Positions 56,523 through 64,000 of a stretch of 64,000 nucleotides of DNA are shown piece by piece; position 1 is the stretch's first letter; every line of letters begins with the position of its first letter. The translations under genes were made by a program, and so were the position numbers. The stretch covers positions 396,134 through 460,133 of the forward strand of contig NZ_CP015109.1 in the NCBI RefSeq assembly GCF_002082015.1, written 5' to 3'. The DNA comes from Sporosarcina ureae. GTDB lineage: Bacteria; Bacillota; Bacilli; Bacillales_A; Planococcaceae. Under the pieces are notes generated by a model. It had not been told where the DNA came from, ran no database searches, and worked only from the letters and a program-made list of their open reading frames with translations.

Positions 56523-57209
56523 TCACTCCGCTTTCTCGGTACCTGTCATTTTATTGATCGTTGTCGGATCAAACTTCAATGCAGGTGGCGGCGCATCCAC
56601 TTTCGGCGCCTCGTTTTGTAAATTGACGAGATCGGGACGGAAGTACGCATGAAACGAAATGACGACTTTCATTTCCCCTACGTCGGATTCTTCTTCCGTT
56701 TTCTCGGCAGTTGCTTCAAATTGAATCGTCTCTACATTCATAATCCGAATCATTTCTTCGATTTCATAGATGAACGTATCCACTTGCTTATATGTATCTG
56801 CAGCGAGTGTCACTTCCATTAATACCGTTTCAAGATTTTGTACATTTTCAGGCAACCGTTCGATATCAAATACTTCTTTTGAAAAAGTAATTCCTTCTAT
56901 TCTACTATTGGATTTCACTTCTGCCTTCTCTAGACGAATGAGCAATGCGTCTTCAAGCGGTATAACCGGCACGACTTTTTGAAGTGGCGCAGACGTTACC
57001 GTTTCATTCGGATCTTTATTCGCTAATTGCTTTTGTAATGAAAATAACACATCACGTTCTGAAGCAAATTGAGCCGCCATCTGATCCTTCGTTTCTTTCG
57101 CCGGCAAGTAGACGTTCGTCACCGTGTAGTAGACGAGTGCAATAAGGAAAATCGAGGCCAATACGACCAATCCGATCTCCATCTGACGTTTAGATAGATA
57201 CTTATTCAA
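56523..57209 (-). CDS. pilO: Type IV pilus assembly protein PilO-like
   Basis: The 228-residue protein has an N-terminal span (EIGLVVLASIFLIALVYYTV), a coiled-coil region and a ferredoxin-like periplasmic-type domain, like PilO. It would join PilM and PilN in the inner-membrane alignment complex. The start is a TTG at 57209 after GGAAGGAGG, overlapping the end of pilN. Assignment is from position and topology; the sequence is poorly conserved. Confidence 0.75.
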   Translation of the reverse strand: MNKYLSKRQMEIGLVVLASIFLIALVYYTVTNVYLPAKETKDQMAAQFASERDVLFSLQKQLANKDPNETVTSAPLQKVVPVIPLEDALLIRLEKAEVKSNSRIEGITFSKEVFDIERLPENVQNLETVLMEVTLAADTYKQVDTFIYEIEEMIRIMNVETIQFEATAEKTEEESDVGEMKVVISFHAYFRPDLVNLQNEAPKVDAPPPALKFDPTTINKMTGTEKAE

Positions 57210-57909
57210 GCGTATCGCCTCCTTCCGTATTCCCATCTACAGGAGGTTGTGGTTCTTCAGGTGCAGGTTGCTGTGGTTGTTCTTCAGCAGGTGGGGCTTC
57301 CTCTTGCGGCTCTTCAATCGCATTTGGGTCTACATCTGCATCTGTACCTGGCAGCGCACGGTCATCAACAAACTGAATGAAATAGGTAGCGAAATATCTA
57401 GGCAAGACATTCTCGCGTTCTTTAATAACTAATTTTTCCGTCTCAATTCCTTCGAATGTCGCATCAATTACTAACGAGGATGCTTTCATTCGTGTTAGAT
57501 AGAGCGCAGGCTCCATCAAATCATCAAACTGCACCTTCAACGTCACTTCATTCGGTGCAGCGAAAGTCAACTCCTGGAAGAATCCTCGATCAGGCAATGC
57601 TTTCGAAAGATCTTCTATAAGAGGTTGTGTTTTATATTGATGCCCCTTAAGAAACTCCACCGTCGCAGCTAACTGTTCTTTTTCCTGACCAAATGCAGAC
57701 AACCGCATTTGGGACGTAATACTTTCTTGTTGTTTCTGTATTTCATATGTAGATTGTTGTAACTTTTGAGCTTCATCATCATATTTTTGAGCGAAGAAAT
57801 ACAGCACGACCCAACTAATGAAAGCGACTAAAAGGATGGCAATCGCTATCCAAAGAAAAGTAGTCTTCTCCCGGATCTTCTCCGGCAGTAGATTTATATC
57901 GACTAACAT
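57202..57909 (-). CDS. pilN: Type IV pilus assembly protein PilN
   Basis: The 235-residue protein begins LVDINLLPEKIREK, the PilN motif (INLLP) that docks into PilM, followed by one span (LWIAIAILLVAFISWVVLYFF), a coiled coil and a folded domain. The tail from about residue 195 is Pro/Glu/Gln-rich (EEAPPAEEQPQQPAPEE), an uncommon extension. Confidence 0.9.
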   Translation of the reverse strand: MLVDINLLPEKIREKTTFLWIAIAILLVAFISWVVLYFFAQKYDDEAQKLQQSTYEIQKQQESITSQMRLSAFGQEKEQLAATVEFLKGHQYKTQPLIEDLSKALPDRGFFQELTFAAPNEVTLKVQFDDLMEPALYLTRMKASSLVIDATFEGIETEKLVIKERENVLPRYFATYFIQFVDDRALPGTDADVDPNAIEEPQEEAPPAEEQPQQPAPEEPQPPVDGNTEGGDTLE

Positions 57910-57916
57910 ACGCGTA

Positions 57917-58909
57917 TTACACCTCTTCCTTCAGTGCGAGACCAATAGCTCGGTGGAAATCCGCAGTAATAGCGGTTCCATCCACACAACTAATCGGCTC
58001 CTTCACTAAGGGAAGTGCTTCGATCGCTAAACGTTCTCGTACCATCTGCAATAATTCCTCTTGTTGTGTAAAGGTTCCATTCCATACTAGATGGGTTATG
58101 GTCGAATCATTCTCCGCCAAATTAAAGCGATAGAAATTCGCCAGTTTCTCGAGCTCCATGACGATCGTAAGTGGCTCAACCTGCTGTTCCAGCTCTTCAC
58201 CTGTCGACATGCTGAGCGGCAACTCAAGTTCCATCGAGCGTATGAACAATGGATAATGAGAATAGAAAATAGATACGGTCAGACTACGACCACGCAAATC
58301 AGCAAGGAGAATATGTTCGGTCCCCTCAAATTGATGTACATGGTGTGCCAGACGGTACAGAGAAAGTGGCGCAATGTCCGCCACAACAGGTTCTAACTTT
58401 ACGGACTTCAGCACTTCTTCATACGTCTGCATAATACTTTCTTTGGACGCAATCAAAATCGCTTCATTTTGCGCATTATTCGCTGTATACGGAACGACAT
58501 CAAATACCGGATCATCAAATGGCAAATAAATCGTCGAACCAATCTCGATAAAGAAATGGCTTTTCAGCTCTTCATCCTCTACCGTGTCCGGATACGCAAC
58601 ACGTCGGATAATGACATATGTATCGGGCGCAAGAAACGCCACGTCACGCTTCGCAAGATTCCAATCTTTCACAACCTCTGTCAAGACATCCCGGAGCATA
58701 TCCTCTTCAGTTATTCGGCCTTCTTGGATGACATGTTCAGGTAGCAACATCTCTTTTGCAGTGTCTAGCACGATCGGATCCAAGGACTTTATTCGTACGT
58801 ACCGAATCGCGACATCGTCAAGTGTTAATGAATAAACACGTTTTTTACGGCTGAATGTTGGCATAGTGAGTTTGGAAAGCGGGCGTTTTAAATTAGATAA
58901 AATAGACAT
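57917..58909 (-). CDS. pilM: Type IV pilus assembly protein PilM
   Basis: PilM is an actin-like ATPase-fold protein at the cytoplasmic face that binds the PilN tail. The 330 residues include actin-fold strands (VYSLTLDDVAIRYVRI, ILLADLRGRSLTVSIFY) and the C-terminal AIGLAL. The phosphate motifs are weak, which is common in Firmicute PilM. It heads the pilMNO group. Confidence 0.88.
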   Translation of the reverse strand: MSILSNLKRPLSKLTMPTFSRKKRVYSLTLDDVAIRYVRIKSLDPIVLDTAKEMLLPEHVIQEGRITEEDMLRDVLTEVVKDWNLAKRDVAFLAPDTYVIIRRVAYPDTVEDEELKSHFFIEIGSTIYLPFDDPVFDVVPYTANNAQNEAILIASKESIMQTYEEVLKSVKLEPVVADIAPLSLYRLAHHVHQFEGTEHILLADLRGRSLTVSIFYSHYPLFIRSMELELPLSMSTGEELEQQVEPLTIVMELEKLANFYRFNLAENDSTITHLVWNGTFTQQEELLQMVRERLAIEALPLVKEPISCVDGTAITADFHRAIGLALKEEV

Positions 58910-59052
58910 AAACGAACTCCTTCCAGACGAGAGAACTCAAGGTGTTTGGTGATTTTTTCTAGTGAACTAGTAATGGTAAGTATAGCAAATGTGGTGGGAG
59001 AAAGGAAGATTGGTAGGGAACTTGATTAGTTATTATACCGTCGATCTCAATT

Positions 59053-59493
59053 CTATGGAATAGCCGGCAAACTACCACATTCCGCTTTCCCTACTTTCGT
59101 ATACTTACCACTATTATTAATCATTTCTACTGTCGCTTTACGAAATTCAACTTTATTTTTCTTAGTGTAGGCCATACCGCAAATCCATGATGGTTTATCT
59201 TCAGCAATCCAAAAAGAATCGTTAACTAGATTGATATCTTGAAGATACCCCTCTCTCATTAGATCGGTTACACTAACAGAGTTTACAGATAAATCATGGT
59301 GAGGATTTTCGATGAAATATAAATCTGCCATTTCAATTAATAAAATAGCATTATTTTTTTCCGACTTGATACGTGAGTTTTCTAATAGGTTAGAAATAAA
59401 AGGAATAGCGATTGCTGCAATGACACCCAGAATTATAATGACTGCAAGTAATTCAACAAGTGTGATTCCGCGACTATCAAAAGTTTTTTTCAT
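59053..59493 (-). CDS. Type IV pilin-like protein with two cysteines (minor pilin candidate)
   Basis: The 146-residue prepilin has a short leader ending SRG, cut before ITLVELLAVIIILGVIAAIAI, with Glu at mature position 5. The C-terminal part has two Cys (WICGM, AECGS) that could form a disulphide loop. It follows the other pilin gene but sits after a terminator, so it may be made at a lower level. The ATG at 59493 follows AAAGGATG. Confidence 0.85.
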   Translation of the reverse strand: MKKTFDSRGITLVELLAVIIILGVIAAIAIPFISNLLENSRIKSEKNNAILLIEMADLYFIENPHHDLSVNSVSVTDLMREGYLQDINLVNDSFWIAEDKPSWICGMAYTKKNKVEFRKATVEMINNSGKYTKVGKAECGSLPAIP

Positions 59494-59573
59494 AATAGCT
59501 ACATCCTTTACAATTTTCAGTTGTAAATATCGTGAAATAATTGAATTCATTTATCTCTGAGGATATTTATTTC

Positions 59574-59612
59574 AAAAAAGACTCTGTAGAGATTAATCTC
59601 TGCAGAGCCTTA
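59574..59612 (-). terminator. Terminator after the first pilin gene
   Basis: GGCTCTGCAGAGA and TCTCTACAGAGTC pair around TTAA and are followed by TTTTTT on the minus strand. Partial read-through here would favour the upstream pilin gene. Confidence 0.85.
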
Positions 59613-59639
59613 TATCATTTCATTTTTAATTATTAACGA

Positions 59640-60095
59640 TTAACGATTAACTGTAACGTTTGTACCACCAACTTTATTATCAGCAGCATTAATATCTGCA
59701 TTTGAAGCATTAGCAAAGACCACGTTTATGTTACCGTTAGTCGCAGTTCCACTAATGGTGATATTAGTAACAGTAGCACCTTCACCTGAAGCTTTAGTGA
59801 TTGTACCTAAAGATTCAGCTGTAAAACTACCAGTATCTTCTAAGAAACCTTCTGTTTTTAGAACTTCAGTAGTTACCGACGTGGCATCTGATTTTGATTC
59901 CGCAAAATAAATATTAGCGGCAGATATAGCATTCTGTCCATCAGCCTTAAGTGCACTTACCTTCGAATTCGTAATAATATTCCCAATAGCCGGCACCGCA
60001 ATCGCAGCAATAATTCCCAAAATAACAATAACTGCCAGTAGCTCGACAAGCGTCAAACCTTTTTGATTTAATTTCTTCTGTAAAAATTTTTTCAT
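59640..60095 (-). CDS. pilA: Type IV pilin, probable major subunit
   Basis: The 151-residue prepilin has a basic leader (MKKFLQKKLNQKG) cut before LTLVELLAVIVILGIIAAIAV with Glu5. The body is Ala/Thr/Asn-rich with no cysteine. The codons are high in GC/AT-balanced common triplets and a strong terminator follows it directly, as for a highly made subunit. Three copies of TAACGAT overlap the stop codon. Confidence 0.9.
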   Translation of the reverse strand: MKKFLQKKLNQKGLTLVELLAVIVILGIIAAIAVPAIGNIITNSKVSALKADGQNAISAANIYFAESKSDATSVTTEVLKTEGFLEDTGSFTAESLGTITKASGEGATVTNITISGTATNGNINVVFANASNADINAADNKVGGTNVTVNR

Positions 60096-60213
60096 ATAAT
60101 TTCCTCCTCTTGTTTTTTCTTACTCTATTAATATAGTATATCAGAGGTATTAGGAAAATAACACTAGTTTTATTGAAATAAATAAAGACTATAGATAACA
60201 TTTGTTATTTCTG

Positions 60214-61425
60214 TTACAAACTATCTATCTGTTCAAACATACTAAACATCGGCATCATGATTGCCAAAACTATAGTCCCGACTATTGCTGCTAGGAAAAC
60301 AATCATTAAAGGCTCTATTAAAGCTTTTAAGCGGTCTGTAGCAGCCTCTACTTCCTTTTCATAGAAGTCAGCAACTTTTGCTAGCATCGAGTCCAAAGAA
60401 CCAGTTTCTTCTCCAATCGCAATCATATGCGGGATTAAAGGAGGGAAAGCCCAATGGTTCATCATCGGCTCAGTTAGTGATCCCCCACGTTCCATGGACG
60501 CTCTGGATTCTCCAATTACTTTCGATATTACTTTGTTGTCTACTACTCTCTCCGTCATCGCTAGAGACTGTAGAATTGGAACCGAGCTCGAAAACATTGA
60601 GCTAAGCGTTCGCGTCATCATAGCCAAAGAAGATTTCTGTACGATATTACCAAAGATCGGAAGCTTCAATAAAATAGTGTCTAGTATGTATTTCCCTTGA
60701 GGATTATTTCGTATTAATGTGATACCCACGACAATTGCGGCAACTGCCAATATTACGACATACCAGTAGCTCTGCATGAAATCACTGGCTCGTAGTACGA
60801 ATATTGTAAGCCAAGGCAGTTCCCCGCCAATACTATCGAACATCTCCACAAACATTGGCACGACGAATGAGAGCAGGAAAATAACTACTCCGATAGCCAA
60901 TATACCGACGACAATTGGATAAGACAACGCAGACATTACTTTTTGTCTTGAACGATAAGCTTTCTCGAAATGGTCAGCAAGTTGATCAAGGGACTCATCC
61001 ACTGTACCTGATAATTCTCCGGCACTGATCATATTCAAAATCAAAGGTTCAAAAACTTTAGGATGTTTAGCTAAAGCAACCGACAAAGGAGTACCTGTCC
61101 GCAAATCCTCCTGAACTGATGTTAAGATCTTTCGAAAAGCCGCCTGCTCCACCTGCATAGATAAAATCCTCACCGCATCCACAATCGTAACCCCCGCTTG
61201 AAGAAGCGTTGAGAACTGTCGCAAGAACATGATCAATTGATCACGCTTTACCGGACTTCCAATAGTTATATCCTTCGTCAAAACAGTCTCTTTCTGTTCC
61301 ACAAGACTTACCACACGAATCCCTTGCCCTTTAAGTTTGATTGCCGCATCACGTTTATTCGTAGCGGTTACCGTACCACGGCGAATCGCTTTAGCATCTC
61401 GCCCTTCATATGTAAAACGAGCCAC
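60214..61425 (-). CDS. pilC: Type IV pilus inner-membrane platform protein PilC
   Basis: The 403-residue GspF-family protein has two T2SSF repeats: LIMFLRQFSTLLQAGVTIVDAV near residue 65 and the matching MMTRTLSSMFSSSVPILQSL near 270, each followed by membrane spans. It couples the PilB/PilT motors to the pilus. Confidence 0.95.
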   Translation of the reverse strand: MARFTYEGRDAKAIRRGTVTATNKRDAAIKLKGQGIRVVSLVEQKETVLTKDITIGSPVKRDQLIMFLRQFSTLLQAGVTIVDAVRILSMQVEQAAFRKILTSVQEDLRTGTPLSVALAKHPKVFEPLILNMISAGELSGTVDESLDQLADHFEKAYRSRQKVMSALSYPIVVGILAIGVVIFLLSFVVPMFVEMFDSIGGELPWLTIFVLRASDFMQSYWYVVILAVAAIVVGITLIRNNPQGKYILDTILLKLPIFGNIVQKSSLAMMTRTLSSMFSSSVPILQSLAMTERVVDNKVISKVIGESRASMERGGSLTEPMMNHWAFPPLIPHMIAIGEETGSLDSMLAKVADFYEKEVEAATDRLKALIEPLMIVFLAAIVGTIVLAIMMPMFSMFEQIDSL

Positions 61426-61427
61426 TA

Positions 61428-62474
61428 TTAATCATCCCCTTGCAAAAACGGCAATGCTGCTTCATACGAAATAATTCGCTGATCCATCAAATTCTTTACG
61501 GAGTGATCCATCATATGCATCCCTTGCGCACGACTTGTCTGAATGACGTTTGGAATCTGGTGAATCTTCTCAGATCGTATCAAGTTCGACACAGCAGGAT
61601 TATTAATCATAATCTCCGTTGCCGCACGTCTGCCTTGCTTATCCATCGTCTGGAATAAACGCTGAGAAACGACTGCCTTCAAAACGCCCGCCAATTGCAC
61701 ACGAATTTGCGCCTGTTGACCATGAGGAAATACATCTATGATTCTATCAATCGTCGAAGCAGCACTCCACGTGTGTAAAGTCGCAAGAACTAAGTGGCCG
61801 GTTTCCGCAGCAGTAATGGCCGTAGAGATCGTCTCCAAATCTCGCATCTCACCAACTAGAATAACGTCCGGATCTTGACGCAAAGCAGCACGTAAACCGT
61901 CCGCAAACGACAGCGTATCAAAACCGACTTCACGCTGATCAATAATAGAAGAACCGTGCGCATGCATATACTCAATCGGATCTTCCAATGTAATAATATG
62001 CTTTCGCATCGTTTCATTCATATAACGGATCATCGCTGCAAGTGTTGTGGACTTACCTGAACCTGTTGGCCCCGTTACTAAGATTAGTCCTTGTGCCGTA
62101 TCAGATAAACTCTTCAACGTTCCCGGCATATTCAAATCATCGATTGTCGGAATCTTTGTAGGAATCGTCCGGAATGCCAATGAAATCGCACCGCGTTGTT
62201 GGAATGCGTTGACACGGAAACGTGAAACGCCAGCGATTTCATAAGAATAGTCAATCTGTCCAGCTTCTTTAAATGCAGGAATCATCTTTTCTGGGATCGT
62301 CTGATAAGCAATTTCTTTTGTGTCTTCTTCAGTCATAACCGTTTCACCAAAACGTTTCAAGTCACCATGTACCCGGAAAACTGGCGGCACGCCTATAGTT
62401 AAGTGAATATCGGATGCTTTAATTTTGAAGGCCTCAGTTAGTAATTGATCAATTCTTTCCGTCACAGCAAACAC
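61428..62474 (-). CDS. pilT: Type IV pilus retraction ATPase PilT
   Basis: The 348-residue hexameric ATPase has Walker A GPTGSGKSTTLAAMI, the Asp box (EDPIEYMH), Walker B LVGEMRDLETI and the His box TGHLVLATLHT. The C-terminal AIRNLI-type motif lies near VKNLMDQ/VSNLIR. Presence of PilT means the pili are probably retractile (twitching or DNA uptake). Confidence 0.96.
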   Translation of the reverse strand: MFAVTERIDQLLTEAFKIKASDIHLTIGVPPVFRVHGDLKRFGETVMTEEDTKEIAYQTIPEKMIPAFKEAGQIDYSYEIAGVSRFRVNAFQQRGAISLAFRTIPTKIPTIDDLNMPGTLKSLSDTAQGLILVTGPTGSGKSTTLAAMIRYMNETMRKHIITLEDPIEYMHAHGSSIIDQREVGFDTLSFADGLRAALRQDPDVILVGEMRDLETISTAITAAETGHLVLATLHTWSAASTIDRIIDVFPHGQQAQIRVQLAGVLKAVVSQRLFQTMDKQGRRAATEIMINNPAVSNLIRSEKIHQIPNVIQTSRAQGMHMMDHSVKNLMDQRIISYEAALPFLQGDD

Positions 62475-62476
62475 TC

Positions 62477-64000
62477 CTAATCTAACAAGGCTACTCTCAA
62501 CACTTCTTCAGTAGTTGTAATGCCTTGCTTCACTTTTTCCAAACCATCATCTATCAGGAATATCGTTTCACTTCTCTCTGCAATATCACGAAATACTGTA
62601 GGTGCTGCGCCGCTATTAATGGCATCACGCAATTCTGCATTTATGATCAAAACTTCATGTATCGCAATACGTCCACGATAACCAGTCATATTACACGCAG
62701 AACAACCTGTACCGCGATGTATCGTTTCTATCGTTTTCCCACGTCTAGCAAAAATCTCTTTTTCACGATCGGTTGCCTGTTGAAAAGTACCACAGTCTCG
62801 ACAAACACGACGAATCAATCGTTGAGCTACAATCGCATTCAGAGAAGCCGTCAAAAGGAAAGGCTCCACACCCATATCAAGCAATCGTGATATAGACGCA
62901 ACCGAGTCATTCGTGTGGATCGTGCTTAAAACTAAGTGTCCAGTCAATGAAGCACGTATTGCGATTTCCACTGTCTCTTTATCCCGAATTTCTCCGACCA
63001 TTACTATGTCAGGATCTTGTCGCAATATCGACCGTAACCCTGTCGCAAACGTCAATCCCACGTTAGAATTCACTTGAATTTGATTAATTCCTTCCAATTG
63101 ATACTCCACAGGATCTTCAATCGTAATAATATTTACCTCTTCGCTATTCAATCGATTCAAGGCTGCATATAACGTAGATGACTTACCAGAACCCGTTGGC
63201 CCTGAAATTAACACGATACCATTCGGCTTCTCTATCTCTTTAAGGAACCGTTCCAGATTCGTCGGCCCAAAACCAAGCTTTGTCATATCGTTCAACGAGC
63301 TGCTCAAGTCCAAAATACGCATAACGACTTTCTCACCAAAGACTGTTGGCAAAGTCGATAACCGTAAATCAATCGGACGGAAATCAATCATTACTTTAAT
63401 CCGACCATCTTGCGGCATACGAGTTTCTGTAATGTTTAAATTCCCCATGATTTTAATCCGCGCAAGCAACATCGACTGCATATGCTTTGGTAAAACTCGT
63501 TCCGTCTGCAACTTCCCGTCAATTCTAAAACGGATCATAACTTGGTGTTCTTGAGGATCAATATGAATATCACTAGACTTCATAGAAACCGCACTAGAAA
63601 TAATCTGGTTCACTAGACGCACTACAGGAGAATCATTATCTACGATATCATCTTGTTGCTCCATCTGACTTGCAGTAGTTTCCGGTTCTTCAAACAGCAA
63701 GTCATCAAATAATTCATCATCATAATATCGAGTGATCGTTCGTGTGATATCATCTTTTGACGCAATCGCAGTTTCTATATGAAATCCTGTGGAAAGTCGT
63801 AAATCTTCAATCGTATTGTAATCCATTGGGTCCGCCATCGCGACAAATAATTTATCTCCATCTTTTTTCAACGGAACAATCATTTTTTGCTGCGCTAAAC
63901 CTTTAGGTACAATATTAAACAACTTCGGATCAAACGGATATCGGAACAAGTTGACGTGAGGAATTCCGAGTTGGAACTCCAACACTTCAATTAACTGCTG
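62477..64000 (-). CDS. pilB: Type IV pilus extension ATPase PilB, cut by window edge
   Basis: The frame is open to the end of the window, so the N-terminus is missing. The visible 508 residues hold part of the MshEN/T2SSE N-terminal domain (IVPLKKDGDKLFVAMADPMDYN), Walker A GPTGSGKSSTLYAAL, Asp box EDPVEYQLEGINQ, Walker B MVGEIRDKETV, His box HLVLSTIHTND, and the four-Cys zinc site (CRDCG ... CSACNMTGYRGR). The last two residues before the PilT gene leave only two bases of spacing. Confidence 0.95.
   Translation of the reverse strand, partial: QQLIEVLEFQLGIPHVNLFRYPFDPKLFNIVPKGLAQQKMIVPLKKDGDKLFVAMADPMDYNTIEDLRLSTGFHIETAIASKDDITRTITRYYDDELFDDLLFEEPETTASQMEQQDDIVDNDSPVVRLVNQIISSAVSMKSSDIHIDPQEHQVMIRFRIDGKLQTERVLPKHMQSMLLARIKIMGNLNITETRMPQDGRIKVMIDFRPIDLRLSTLPTVFGEKVVMRILDLSSSLNDMTKLGFGPTNLERFLKEIEKPNGIVLISGPTGSGKSSTLYAALNRLNSEEVNIITIEDPVEYQLEGINQIQVNSNVGLTFATGLRSILRQDPDIVMVGEIRDKETVEIAIRASLTGHLVLSTIHTNDSVASISRLLDMGVEPFLLTASLNAIVAQRLIRRVCRDCGTFQQATDREKEIFARRGKTIETIHRGTGCSACNMTGYRGRIAIHEVLIINAELRDAINSGAAPTVFRDIAERSETIFLIDDGLEKVKQGITTTEEVLRVALLD

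Overview
The window looks like a chromosomal segment from an endospore-forming, low-to-mid GC Firmicute of the Bacillaceae/Planococcaceae type. A Sporosarcina-like genome is my best guess, but this is an inference. The evidence is the sporulation genes (spo0B, spoIVFA/B, spoVB, a spoIIB-like gene, a safA-like gene) and gene order close to the Bacillus subtilis aspS-hisS-relA-recJ-secDF-ruvAB and rpmA-obg-min-mre-radC-comC neighbourhoods. Almost all genes lie on the minus strand.

Layout. 0.2-2 kb: two DUF948 membrane proteins and two very short genes. 2.2-6.7 kb: ilvA, a GDYXXLXY-like membrane protein, a gabD-type dehydrogenase and tcdA. 6.7-14.5 kb: 6S RNA, aspS, hisS with a T-box leader, dtd, relA, apt. 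14.5-25.9 kb: recJ split by a full-length group II intron, then lapA, secDF, comN, spoVB, a yetF-type gene and yajC. 25.9-29.8 kb: tgt, queA, ruvB, ruvA. 29.8-37.8 kb: an accessory stretch with an FMN reductase, a lipoprotein, an acetyltransferase, an AraC-type regulator, small membrane proteins, and a tatA plus two-subunit GMC dehydrogenase operon. 38-51 kb: yebC, a kinase-fold gene, safA-like, pheA, pheB, obg, spo0B, rpmA, prp, rplU, spoIVFB/FA, minD/C, mreD/C/B. 51-54.4 kb: radC split by a second, different group II intron. 54.4-64 kb: maf, spoIIB-like, comC (prepilin peptidase) and a type IV pilus operon (pilO, N, M, two pilins, C, T, and pilB cut by the window edge).

The most notable content is the pair of apparently intact group II introns of different lineages. 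Each sits in the sense direction inside a DNA-repair gene: one inside the catalytic DYDADG motif of recJ, the other just before the JAMM motif of radC. Joining the inferred exons restores full-length proteins of the usual size in both cases. Other structure not explained by genes: two arrays with a 20-21 bp period (near 11.0 and 44.5 kb), three copies of a 130-170 bp palindromic repeat (8.9, 9.2 and 19.7 kb), two related stem-loops that abut the stop codons of small membrane-protein genes, an attenuator-like hairpin before ilvA, and a hairpin covering the yetF ribosome binding site. Nothing was searched against a database; family names rest on motifs, length and gene order.
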